Below, one piece after another: positions 44,115 through 52,389 of a stretch of DNA of 64,000 nucleotides. This DNA comes from Pelotomaculum sp. PtaB.Bin104. GTDB lineage: Bacteria > Bacillota > Desulfotomaculia > Desulfotomaculales > Pelotomaculaceae. Every line of letters starts with the position of its first letter. The stretch's first letter is position 1. Under the pieces are notes generated by a model that was not told the DNA's origin, did not search any database, and was given only the letters and a program-made list of their open reading frames with translations. The DNA is taken from assembly GCA_002067205.1 (NCBI GenBank), contig MVQL01000245.1:62001-126000 (forward strand). The letters are read 5' to 3'. The position numbers and the translations under genes are program-made.

Positions 44115-45836
44115 CTAGTCATCCATGGTGGACAGGTCGCCAATCGGCAGGCCCATTTCCTGAGCCTTCAAGACCCGGCGCATAATTTTACCGCTGCGGG
44201 TTTTCGGCAGCTTGTCGCGAACTTCTATTTCCCGCGGGGCGGCGTGGGCGGCCAGCCCTGTTTTAACAAATTTCTTAAGTTCCTCACCGAGTTCTTCAGA
44301 CCAGGTGTAGCCAGGAGCCAGGGCGATAAAGGCCTTGATGATGTTGCCCCGGACTTCATCGGGCTTGCCGATAACGCCCGCCTCGGCCACTGCCGGGTGC
44401 TCGACCAGCTTGCTTTCAACTTCGAAGGGGCCAACTCTTTCACCGGCAGTCTTGATCACGTCGTCGTTGCGGCCCTGGAACCAAATGTAACCGTCTTCAT
44501 CCATATAAGCCTGGTCGCCTGAGACATACCAGGGATCGTGTTCGAAATACTCATTATACTTGGCAGGGTTTTTCCAAATTTCCTTCATCATCCCTGGCCA
44601 GCCTTTTTTCAGTGACAGGTTGCCCATTTGCATCGGTGGCAGAACCTTTCCTTCGTCATCGGTGATGGCGGCTTCCACACCCGGGATTGGTTTGAACATC
44701 GAACCGACCTTGATTGGCTCGGAAGGATAGCAGCAAATCATATTGACGCCGGTCTCAGTCATGAAGAAGGTTTCATGGATGCGCACGTTGAAGACCCTCA
44801 GGGCCCACATAATCACTTCCGGGTTCAATGGCTCACCCACACTGGTGATATGCCTTAGTTTCAGCTTGTACTTTTTAACAGCTTCGTCACCAGCGGCAGC
44901 CAGCATCCTAAAGGCTGTGGGAGCGCTGTACCAGACGGTAACTCCGTATTTTTCGAGAGTCTGATACCAGTCGTCAGCACTAAAGCGGCCGCCTCTGATA
45001 ATCGTCGCCTTGCCAACCAGCCAGGGACCCCAAACTGAGTAGGATACTCCCGTGATCCAGCCCGGGTCGGCGGTGCACCAGAAAACATCGTCATCCTGAA
45101 CGTCCTGGGATATCCTCATGGTATGGTACATGCCGACCATAATTTCATGGGAATGCAGAACACCTTTGGGCTTCCCAGTTGAACCGGAGGTGTACAGCAG
45201 GAACATCGGGTCGTCTTTGGTCAGCCACACCGGTGTGAAATCAGCGGAGGCCTCAGCCATTACTTTTTCGTAAGAAATTTCGTAAGGAGCCAGGTTGCTT
45301 TCCTGGTCTCCGATGACAATGACGTGCTTCAAACTAGGGACTTCGTCTTTTTTGATCCGGCTTTTCTGACCGGCGGTGGTGACGATGGCTACAGCTTCAC
45401 TATCTGTCAGGCGGTCCTTGACGGCTTCTTCCATAAAGGCTTCAAAGAGCGGTCCGGCAATACAGCCCGCTTTGACGATGCCCGCAAATGAGATGAGCAT
45501 CTCGGGGCTCCTGGGTATAAATAGGAACACTCGGTCGCCTTTTTTGATCCCCAGCTTGGTCAGGACATTGGCAAACTTAGCGCTCTGCGCTTTCAAGTCG
45601 GCAAAGGTTACTGTAACTTCTTTCTCGGCATCACTATAAAGGATCGCGGGGGCATTACCTTTACCTTTTTCATCTACCCACCGGTCAATGGCTTCGTAGG
45701 CAATATTTACTTTGCCTGTGGTATTCCAGCTGAATTCTTTCTCAACGTTTTCCCAAGTAAAATTTTTACAATATTCATCATAGTTTTCCATGTTGTGTTT
45801 GCCTGGCGATGGCGGCAGGACTTCATAATTTTCCAT
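44115..45836 (-). CDS. acsA: Acetyl-CoA synthetase, AMP-forming (copy 1)
   Basis: A 573-residue ANL-superfamily enzyme with the AMP-binding loop YTSGSTGKPKGVLHSHE, the hinge region YVSGDQAYMDEDGYIWFQGR and the catalytic lysine in KTRSGKIMRRVLKAQ. It converts acetate (or possibly propionate), ATP and CoA to the acyl-CoA. The overall form resembles the short Acs of Bacillus and Clostridia. It is about 85 per cent identical by eye to copy 2, from a tandem duplication. The upstream region has a conserved hairpin leader but no visible sigma-54 promoter, so it may depend on readthrough or another promoter. Confidence 0.93.
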   Translation of the reverse strand: MENYEVLPPSPGKHNMENYDEYCKNFTWENVEKEFSWNTTGKVNIAYEAIDRWVDEKGKGNAPAILYSDAEKEVTVTFADLKAQSAKFANVLTKLGIKKGDRVFLFIPRSPEMLISFAGIVKAGCIAGPLFEAFMEEAVKDRLTDSEAVAIVTTAGQKSRIKKDEVPSLKHVIVIGDQESNLAPYEISYEKVMAEASADFTPVWLTKDDPMFLLYTSGSTGKPKGVLHSHEIMVGMYHTMRISQDVQDDDVFWCTADPGWITGVSYSVWGPWLVGKATIIRGGRFSADDWYQTLEKYGVTVWYSAPTAFRMLAAAGDEAVKKYKLKLRHITSVGEPLNPEVIMWALRVFNVRIHETFFMTETGVNMICCYPSEPIKVGSMFKPIPGVEAAITDDEGKVLPPMQMGNLSLKKGWPGMMKEIWKNPAKYNEYFEHDPWYVSGDQAYMDEDGYIWFQGRNDDVIKTAGERVGPFEVESKLVEHPAVAEAGVIGKPDEVRGNIIKAFIALAPGYTWSEELGEELKKFVKTGLAAHAAPREIEVRDKLPKTRSGKIMRRVLKAQEMGLPIGDLSTMDD

Positions 45837-45924
45837 TTTTAACCCCCCTTTAAATTTTAGGTTTTTTTGGTCTCAAGGCCCGCAATGCTCACCTCCCGAC
45901 GGCCAAGACAAGCTGTAAGTCTAT

Positions 45925-46207
45925 TACGAAGAATTAAGCCTAGATGTTTCCCGAGATATTTACAGAACATGGCTTTCACATCATAGATAATACAATTTCG
46001 GAAATCCACCATGCGTACAAGGGGCAAATTTATTCGTCCTGATAATGTTCTAGAACATATAATGCCTCAACAAAGCTGAATTTATTTTTCGGAGGTAATA
46101 AAATATCAAAAAACCGACCAATTCACCTAAATAACCGCTATTAGAGAATTTGCGTTTGACCTCGTTTGTTATTTGGCTAAGTTTTGCCGGCCAGGGCGCT
46201 GGTCTCT
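45925..46207 (-). pseudogene. Decayed copy of the GNAT acetyltransferase gene
   Basis: The minus strand reads GYLGELVGFLIFYYLRKINS, against CLGELVGFVIFYYLPKNKVG in the intact gene at 48241-48855. At DNA level 46033-46207 aligns along its length with 48585-48765. The 3' end is also recognisable: 45930-45945 (AATTAAGCCTAGATGTTT) matches the intact stop region near 48241. The centre is deleted and frames are broken. It lies upstream of acs copy 1 exactly as the intact gene lies upstream of copy 2, which shows that the duplicated unit was GNAT-acs. Confidence 0.85.
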
Positions 46208-46227
46208 TACATGGGAGTTGCGAAAAA

Positions 46228-46275
46228 ATAAAAGCAGAAGGCTTTGCCATGTTACGGCGTTGCCTCCTGCTTTTT
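46228..46275 (-). terminator. Terminator of acs copy 2
   Basis: On the minus strand AAAGCAGGAGGCAACGCCGT and GGCAAAGCCTTCTGCTTTTA form a hairpin followed by TTTTTT. It duplicates the terminator behind acs copy 1. Confidence 0.8.
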
Positions 46276-46327
46276 GCATAAGCTTGCGAGCTACTTATTC
46301 AATTGTCTAACGGGCGGTTTCCCGATT

Positions 46328-48052
46328 CTAGTCGTCTTCCAGGGTGGACAGGTCGCCAACCGGCAGGCCTGCATCCTGAGCTTTTAGGACACGGCGCATA
46401 ATTTTCCCGCTGCGGGTTTTCGGTAGTTTGTCGACTACTTCGATTTCACGCGGGGCGGCGTGAGCAGCCAGACCTGTTTTAACATATTTCTTGAGCTCTT
46501 CACCAAGCTCTTCGGACCAGGTATAGCCAGGAGCCAACACGATAAAGGCCTTGATGATATTTCCGCGTATTTCGTCAGGCTTGCCGATAACGCCGGACTC
46601 GAGCACTGCCGGATGCTCAATCAGCTTGCTCTCTACTTCGAAGGGGCCAACCCTTTCGCCGGCGGTCTTAATCACGTCGTCGTTGCGGCCCTGGAACCAG
46701 ACGTAGCCATCTTCGTCCATATAAGCCTGGTCGCCTGAAATAAACCAGGGCTCGTTGGCGAAATACTCGTTGAACTTTTCGGGGTTGTTCCAAATCGCTT
46801 TCATCATGCCGGGCCAGCCTTTTTTCAGGGACAGGTTGCCCATTTGCAGCGGCGGCAGGACCTTGCCGTCCTCATCGGTAATGGCGCATTCCACACCCGG
46901 GATCGCTTTGAACATCGAGCCGACCCGGATTGGCTCGGAAGGATAGCAACAAATCATGTTGACGCCGGTTTCAGTCATGAAGAAAGTTTCATGAACGCGT
47001 ACGTTGAAAGCTTTTAGAGCCCACATAATCACTTCCGGGTTTAAGGGCTCGCCCACGCTGGTGATATGCCTTAGTTTCAGGTTGTAATTTTTAGGAGCGT
47101 CCTCACCAGCGGCAGCCAGCATTCTAAAGGCGGTGGGAGCGCTGTACCAGTTGGTTACGCCGTATTTTTCGAGAGCGTGATACCAGTTATCAGGAGTAAA
47201 GCGGCCGCCTACGATAATCGTCGGGATGCCTACCAGCCAGGGACCCCATACTGAATAGGAAACTCCGGTAATCCAGCCCGGGTCGGCGGTGCACCAGAAA
47301 ACGTCGCCATCTTTAACATCCTGGGAGATTCTCATTGTATGGTACATACCGGTCATAATTTCGTGGGTATGCAGAACGCCTTTTGGCTTCCCGGTGGAAC
47401 CGGAGGTGTAAAGCAGGAACATCGGGTCATCTTTGGCCAGCCAAACCGGTTCGAAAACGTCCGATGCCTCGGCCATTGCTTTTTCATAGGAGATTTCGTA
47501 CGGTGCCAGGTTGGCTTCGTCATCTCCGATCACGATGACGTGCTTCAAGCTGGGAATTTCGTCCTTTTTGATCCGGTTCTTTTGTCCGGCAATGGTTACG
47601 ATGGCTACAGCTGCGCTGTCATTCAGGCGGTCTTTGACGGCCTCTTCCATAAAGGCTTCAAAGAGCGGTCCGGCAATGCAGCCCGCTTTGACGATGCCGG
47701 CGAAAGAAATGAGCATTTCCGGGCTCCTGGGGATAAACAGGAACACGCGCTCACCTTTTGTGATGCCCAGCTTGGCCAGGACATTGGCAAACTTATTGCT
47801 TTGTGCTTTCAATTCGGCAAAGGTAACTACAGTCTCATTTTTGCCATCATAATATTGGATCGCGGGAGTAGCACCTTTACCTTTTTCGTCGACCATCCGG
47901 TCGATGGCTTCGTAAGCGATATTCACTTTACCGGTAGTATACCAGCTAAATTCTTTTTCTACGATGTCCCAGGTAAAATTTTTGCAATATTCATCGTAGT
48001 TGTCCATGTTGTGTTTGCCTGGTGATGGCGGTAGAACTTCATAGTTTTCCAT
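46328..48052 (-). CDS. acsA: Acetyl-CoA synthetase, AMP-forming (copy 2)
   Basis: A 574-residue Acs with YTSGSTGKPKGVLHTHE, FISGDQAYMDEDGYVWFQGR and the catalytic lysine in KTRSGKIMRRVLKAQ, the lysine whose acetylation shuts off such enzymes in other bacteria. It makes acyl-CoA from acetate, ATP and CoA. The ATG follows TTTGGAGGGAAATTA. It is downstream of the intact GNAT gene and of a conserved hairpin leader. The sigma-54 promoter upstream of the GNAT gene probably drives both. It is likely the main copy, since its module is intact. Confidence 0.94.
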   Translation of the reverse strand: MENYEVLPPSPGKHNMDNYDEYCKNFTWDIVEKEFSWYTTGKVNIAYEAIDRMVDEKGKGATPAIQYYDGKNETVVTFAELKAQSNKFANVLAKLGITKGERVFLFIPRSPEMLISFAGIVKAGCIAGPLFEAFMEEAVKDRLNDSAAVAIVTIAGQKNRIKKDEIPSLKHVIVIGDDEANLAPYEISYEKAMAEASDVFEPVWLAKDDPMFLLYTSGSTGKPKGVLHTHEIMTGMYHTMRISQDVKDGDVFWCTADPGWITGVSYSVWGPWLVGIPTIIVGGRFTPDNWYHALEKYGVTNWYSAPTAFRMLAAAGEDAPKNYNLKLRHITSVGEPLNPEVIMWALKAFNVRVHETFFMTETGVNMICCYPSEPIRVGSMFKAIPGVECAITDEDGKVLPPLQMGNLSLKKGWPGMMKAIWNNPEKFNEYFANEPWFISGDQAYMDEDGYVWFQGRNDDVIKTAGERVGPFEVESKLIEHPAVLESGVIGKPDEIRGNIIKAFIVLAPGYTWSEELGEELKKYVKTGLAAHAAPREIEVVDKLPKTRSGKIMRRVLKAQDAGLPVGDLSTLEDD

Positions 48053-48092
48053 TAATTTCCCTCCAAATGTTATTAGATTTATTATGTGTTTT

Positions 48093-48138
48093 CAAGGCCG
48101 GTATTGCTCACCTCCTGGCGGCCTAGATAAACTTGTAA
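48093..48138 (-). promoter_or_regulatory. Conserved leader hairpin ahead of acs (also at 45873-45918)
   Basis: On the minus strand AGGCCGCCAGGAGGTGAGCA then ATACCGGCCTT forms a hairpin by AGGCC/GGCCT. Copy 1 has TTGGCCGTCGGGAGGTGAGC then ATTGCGGGCCTT. The element is better conserved than the DNA around it. It sits 40-90 bases before each acs start. It may be an RNA regulatory site or a short leader; no known riboswitch matched. Confidence 0.55.
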
Positions 48139-48240
48139 TTTATTTTATAAACTTTGTAATTCCATGATCATCAAATTAATTCCCGGGCATATTGTGTAGC
48201 AGGGCATAGATAGCCTTTGTGCCAAAGACGACGTGAAGAA

Positions 48241-48855
48241 CTAACCCAGACGTTTCTTTGCTCTGGGCCTGAAGCGGACCGGTACTGATATGGTATGCAC
48301 CAGGTTGATGGCCATTTCGCGGAATATCTCCTGCATTGTCCGCAGGGAGTAGACCTGGTTGAGCCGGTACGGCTGGTAGAGTATGCGTATGCCTGATTTG
48401 CTTACCACCGGGTCGAGGGGGAAGAAGTCGAGGGCGATCGGGATACAGCCTTGCTTTAGGAAGAAAGCTTTTCTTCTTGAGTAGTTTTCTTTATCCTGGC
48501 AGATTTCCAGCACATGGCCCTCACACTGCGGGTAGCGCTCTTTGAGAAAATCCATCATGCTCCAGTATAACTGGCGGCCAATTCCCTGGTCCTGATAATG
48601 CTCCAGGACATACAAGGCCTCAACAAAGCCTACTTTGTTCTTAGGGAGGTAGTAGAATATTACAAAGCCGACCAGTTCACCTAAACAATCGGCATAGATC
48701 ACGTGTGCTTTGACCTGTTCATTATCCTTAGCCTGCATCTTGCCGACCAGGGCATTGGTTTCCTTGATCGAGTAGTGAAAAACTTCCCGGCAGTATTCTA
48801 TAACAGTATTAAAATAGAAGTTATCAAGGCTGCGCAGTTCCAGGAACTTGAACAT
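48241..48855 (-). CDS. GNAT family N-acetyltransferase next to acs
   Basis: A 204-residue protein. Its GNAT fold has CLGELVGFVIFYYLPKN as beta strands, then VLEHYQDQGIGRQLYWSMMD, which contains the acetyl-CoA-binding QGIGR loop near residue 97. The C-terminal 55 residues (YRLNQVYSLRTMQEIFREMA and a basic tail) are extra. Proteins such as AcuA in Bacillus acetylate the catalytic lysine of Acs and switch it off; the tight link to acs suggests this role here, by inference. The start follows GGGAGGAGGAAAAGGAA, and an exact sigma-54 promoter lies 41-57 bases upstream. Confidence 0.85.
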   Translation of the reverse strand: MFKFLELRSLDNFYFNTVIEYCREVFHYSIKETNALVGKMQAKDNEQVKAHVIYADCLGELVGFVIFYYLPKNKVGFVEALYVLEHYQDQGIGRQLYWSMMDFLKERYPQCEGHVLEICQDKENYSRRKAFFLKQGCIPIALDFFPLDPVVSKSGIRILYQPYRLNQVYSLRTMQEIFREMAINLVHTISVPVRFRPRAKKRLG

Positions 48856-48895
48856 TTCCTTTTCCTCCTCCCGGATACTTTTCTTATTTATAGTT

Positions 48896-48912
48896 AAGCA
48901 ATTTGTGTGCCA
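48896..48912 (-). promoter_or_regulatory. Sigma-54 (-24/-12) promoter
   Basis: On the minus strand TGGCACACAAATTGCTT fits the sigma-54 consensus TGGCAC-N5-TTGCW without mismatch. It lies 41-57 bases ahead of the GNAT gene, so transcription would begin about 30 bases ahead of the start codon. The enhancer-binding activator encoded just upstream (49055-50800) is the obvious regulator. Confidence 0.85.
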
Positions 48913-48980
48913 GCGCTTTAACTCCCGGAAAATGTTGATAATTAAGGCTTTGCCCGATTAAAGTAGTGCAACAAATTACC

Positions 48981-49030
48981 AACAAGAAAAAGACTGCCTG
49001 CAAAAAATTTCAGACAGTCTTTTTCTTGTT
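48981..49030. terminator. Bidirectional 16-bp terminator
   Basis: AACAAGAAAAAGACTG (48981-48996) pairs perfectly with CAGTCTTTTTCTTGTT (49015-49030). It ends the regulator gene on the minus strand 25 bases after its stop, and insulates the sigma-54 promoter of the GNAT-acs operon. Confidence 0.85.
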
Positions 49031-49054
49031 CCATTATTTGTATAAATTTTTGCC

Positions 49055-50800
49055 CTAAGCCAGACCATGTTTTTCTAATTTGTTGTATAAGCTCCTGACT
49101 GCGATGCCTAGCAGCTTGGCCGCCTTTGTCTTGTTGCCGTTAGTCCGCTGCAGGGTTTTGAGCAAGATATCTTTTTCCGTGCTGTCCAGGAGCTTGCCGA
49201 GAGTTTGATTGGGTTGGGCTTCCGCTACCGGCTTTCTGGGCAGATTAGCGTCAGGCGGCCACTGGGATTTGGCAGTCCTGGTCAGGGGCGGCAAGTGCTG
49301 CGGCAGGATCACCGTCTCATGGCTGTTCATGTTAATGATCGACCGACCGACGACATTCTCCAACTCCCTGACATTGCCCGGCCAGTCATAGCCCATAAAT
49401 ATCTGAATTGCCGCCGGGGATAATTCGGGCACTTTACGCTTATATTCCTGGCCGACTTTATTACATAAATAGGCTGCCAATAGGGGAATGTCCTCTTTGC
49501 GGCCCCGCAGTGGCGGTATGAAGATCGGCACAACGTTTAACCGGTAGTACAGGTCTTCACGAAAGGTGCCCTCGTTAATTTTTTGCTCTAAATTCGCGTT
49601 GGTGGCGGCGATCACCCGCACATTTATGGCTATGGGGTTTGTGCCGCCGACCCGGACGATCTCTTTTTCCTGCAGCACTCTGAGCAGTTTGGCTTGTAAG
49701 GCTAGAGCCATGTCCCCGATTTCGTCAAGGAAAATGGTGCCCCCGTCGGCCTCCTCGAAGTAACCCTTTTTGCCGCCTCTGACCGCGCCGGTGAAAGCCC
49801 CTTCCTCATAGCCGAAAAGCTCGCTCTCCAGGAGGGATTGGACGATGGCCATGCAGTTGACCCTGACAAAAGGCCACCTGCTCCTGTTGCTGACGTTGTG
49901 GATGGCATGGGCAAACAGCTCTTTTCCTGTGCCGCTTTCTCCCCGAAGCAGCACAGTAGCCGGGGTGTCCGAGGCGTGCTTGGCCTGGGCGATGGCCGCC
50001 TTTACCGGCTCGCTGTCTCCGAGGATATCGTCAAAGGTATATTTGGCCTGCAGGTACCTGATCATTTTCCTGGCACTGGCCAATTCTTCGGACAGCTCCA
50101 GGATTTCCGATATATCCTGGATGACCCCGACGCTTCCCCGTAATTTATCTTCAATGATTACAGGGGCTACATTAACCACCACTTCTTTTTTAGTCGGGCC
50201 CATTTTTAACCGCACCCCGCGTACCGGCTGCCTGGTATGGAGCACTTTCAAGAGCATGCTTTCCCCTTCGGTTACGGCTATTGAGGCCGGCTTGCCGAGG
50301 ACATCAGACTCAGTGAGGCCGGTAAGTTTTGTGTAGGCAGGATTAATCAACATGCCGTTGCCTTCTTCATTGACCACTGTAATTGCGTCATTGGTGGCAT
50401 GAAGAATTGCTTCCAGCCAGGACCTTTTTTGTGTTAATTCAATAATTCGCTGATTGAGACTTTTTAATTTCGTGACGTTGCGCAGGATGGCTAAGGCGCC
50501 TGTTATTTTTTTATCTTCCATAATGGGGAAAAGATTGCTAATGGCAGTGCTGCCTCCCAGTTGCAGCAGGTGGTGGAGTTCTGATATACCCGTCTTCAAC
50601 ACCCTGGTCATATTAGTCTTGGGGATGGCCTCCGCTATCGGTTTACCAAGCATGTCTGCTGCCTTGAGACCGGTAATTCTTTCAGCGGCAGGGTTAAATA
50701 CCGTGACCAGACCGTCTCTATCTACGACAATTATGGCTTCAAAAGAACAATTTAAAATTAATTCAAGCAGGGTATTAGATATTTCCGGCAAGGATCTCAC
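49055..50800 (-). CDS. Sigma-54-dependent enhancer-binding regulator with PAS domains
   Basis: A 581-residue regulator. Two PAS domains occupy about residues 1-240 (AIIVVDRDGLVTVFNPAAER; AITVVNEEGNGMLINPAYTK). The AAA+ domain follows at about 255-490, with Walker A GESGTGKE, the sigma-54 contact GAFTGA, and GGTIFLDEIGDM. A C-terminal Fis-type helix-turn-helix (NKTKAAKLLGIAVRSLYNKL) ends it. It activates sigma-54 polymerase by ATP hydrolysis. The PAS input may be a small molecule or redox state. It lies directly upstream of a sigma-54 promoter for GNAT-acs. Confidence 0.93.
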   Translation of the reverse strand: MRSLPEISNTLLELILNCSFEAIIVVDRDGLVTVFNPAAERITGLKAADMLGKPIAEAIPKTNMTRVLKTGISELHHLLQLGGSTAISNLFPIMEDKKITGALAILRNVTKLKSLNQRIIELTQKRSWLEAILHATNDAITVVNEEGNGMLINPAYTKLTGLTESDVLGKPASIAVTEGESMLLKVLHTRQPVRGVRLKMGPTKKEVVVNVAPVIIEDKLRGSVGVIQDISEILELSEELASARKMIRYLQAKYTFDDILGDSEPVKAAIAQAKHASDTPATVLLRGESGTGKELFAHAIHNVSNRSRWPFVRVNCMAIVQSLLESELFGYEEGAFTGAVRGGKKGYFEEADGGTIFLDEIGDMALALQAKLLRVLQEKEIVRVGGTNPIAINVRVIAATNANLEQKINEGTFREDLYYRLNVVPIFIPPLRGRKEDIPLLAAYLCNKVGQEYKRKVPELSPAAIQIFMGYDWPGNVRELENVVGRSIINMNSHETVILPQHLPPLTRTAKSQWPPDANLPRKPVAEAQPNQTLGKLLDSTEKDILLKTLQRTNGNKTKAAKLLGIAVRSLYNKLEKHGLA

Positions 50801-51141
50801 CTCGCCAACTTATATTCAATAGAACTGTGAATAATCCTGCATGGGAGAAAAATTTACATTGAAGTAATTTTCATAATTACACAACACCGCCTCTCTGGGA
50901 GTAAATACTATTTTTCTAAGAGAAATGTTAAACGTGAAGAGATTTTCATGATTACCGGTGGGGAGGGACAACTTGTGATAGTTTTAAAATATAAAAAAAT
51001 AAAAGAGGTAGTATTCAACGCTGTGTGGAAAAATACATATTGATAAAATGCAAACCTATCCGGTGAAACGGGGGTTCTATTTATCTATTTACAACTATAG
51101 CACAGGTCGGGCATGGGAAATTAAAGTGAGGGTGAATTCAA
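50801..51141. other. Divergent intergenic region
   Basis: An AT-rich region between the sigma-54 regulator and the SIR2-like gene, presumably with promoters for both. No gene is seen. The ribosome site for the TTG start at 51142 is GTGAGGG. Confidence 0.45.
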
Positions 51142-52113
51142 TTGAAGACTGTTTACGTTTTTGGTGCAGGCGCGTCCGCCGCGGAGGGTGCCCCTGTGCT
51201 CCGGGATTTTATCAAAATTGCCTACCAGTTTTTCAAAGAAGAGGATTACAATGCAGAGCTGGATATAGTTTGGGAGTTTCTCGAAAACTTCTACGATACC
51301 AAAATGGACCTCAGCTGTGTGGAGGACTTGAAGATATTTCCCGGGCTGGAGGAGATTTTCAACATCGTAGACTGGTCTTTGCTGCAAAACCAGGCATTTT
51401 CCATCCGATTTCCCCGGCCGCGCCTGCACGAGTTAAAAACGGCTTTAGTCAAACTGATTAGCATGACCTTAGACAAGTCCCTGCCCTCCTATAACGGCCG
51501 ACACCAGTCTTTTGTATCCGGGGTAGTCCGGGGGGGCGAGGAGGTACCCACATTTATATCACTTAATTATGACATTGTTCTCGATAATGCCATTCGCGCT
51601 ACCGGCTACTTACCGGAATATGGCTTCTATGGTAGCCACCGTGATCACCTGGACTGTGGCCGGGGCATCCCTCTATATAAGCTGCATGGCTCGCTGAATT
51701 GGTCATATTGCCCTCTGTGCGGTGAAATATCTGAACACAATGAAAAGGTGGCACACCTCTTATTTAAGGATAAACTCACCATAACCTGCCTAAACTGCGG
51801 CAGCGATCACTCCCAGGCGATAATCATCGCTCCGACTTTATATAAATCTTATGATTTTAACCGGCTGCAAAATATTTGGGATTGTGCGGCCACGTCGATT
51901 GCCCTGTGCGACCGGCTGGTCTTCATCGGCTACTCCTTGGCCCCAGCGGATACTTCAATTATCGCCACAGTTAAAAGGGCACTGAACATGGTTAATAAGC
52001 GGCGCGAAATTGTGGTCATCAACCCAAGTGAAAAGGCCTGCCAGCGGTACCAGCAAATTTTTGGAGCCGGCTGCCGGATACAGTGCCATAAGTTTACCGG
52101 GGAGCTAATTTAA
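51142..52113 (+). CDS. SIR2-like domain protein
   Basis: A 323-residue protein with the SIR2-like pattern: an N-terminal VFGAGAS nucleotide loop, FISLNYDIVLDNAI, YKLHGSLNWSYCPLCGEISE with a CxxC, a second pair in CLNCGS that completes a zinc-ribbon, and VFIGYSLAPADTSI. SIR2-like proteins of this type break down NAD in antiphage systems or act as deacylases. It lies 276 bases ahead of ku-ligD with the same direction. The TTG start follows GTGAGGGTGAATTCA. The role is uncertain; a defence function is an inference. Confidence 0.8.
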   Translation: MKTVYVFGAGASAAEGAPVLRDFIKIAYQFFKEEDYNAELDIVWEFLENFYDTKMDLSCVEDLKIFPGLEEIFNIVDWSLLQNQAFSIRFPRPRLHELKTALVKLISMTLDKSLPSYNGRHQSFVSGVVRGGEEVPTFISLNYDIVLDNAIRATGYLPEYGFYGSHRDHLDCGRGIPLYKLHGSLNWSYCPLCGEISEHNEKVAHLLFKDKLTITCLNCGSDHSQAIIIAPTLYKSYDFNRLQNIWDCAATSIALCDRLVFIGYSLAPADTSIIATVKRALNMVNKRREIVVINPSEKACQRYQQIFGAGCRIQCHKFTGELI

Positions 52114-52389
52114 AATTATATTTGTAAATATAGCCTAGTTCCTAATTTGGGTGTGCCTAGGAAGCTTGTATGTCATCTTTATCCAAAACCTATCGTTGAA
52201 CTTTTGACATGTCCAGCTGCGGGTTTAAATTTTATGGGAATTGCTTTCGCGCGGTAGGCGGTCCATAAATTTAAATAAATATATAATCCATTGTTGAGAT
52301 GAAGCACTCGGCAAGGGGTTATTTTTTTAGACCGCATTATAAGAACAGGCCGGGGGATAATAGTAAAAAATAAGCGGTGGTGAGAGATA

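Larger units (their letters stand above)
45837..46327. other. Region between the two acs copies
   Basis: It contains the leader element of acs copy 1 (45873-45918), a decayed acetyltransferase copy (about 45925-46207) and the terminator of acs copy 2 (46228-46275). No intact gene is present. Confidence 0.75.

Noticed and set aside
47339-48025. 228-codon plus-strand open frame opposite acs copy 2
   Set aside because: It is the antisense shadow of a highly biased gene. The acs reading frame has full family conservation, and the antisense frame has no ribosome site.
48900-48912. A matching sigma-54 promoter ahead of acs copy 1
   Set aside because: TGGATTTCCGAAATTG near 45990-46010 (minus strand) has the wrong spacing between the GG and GC elements.
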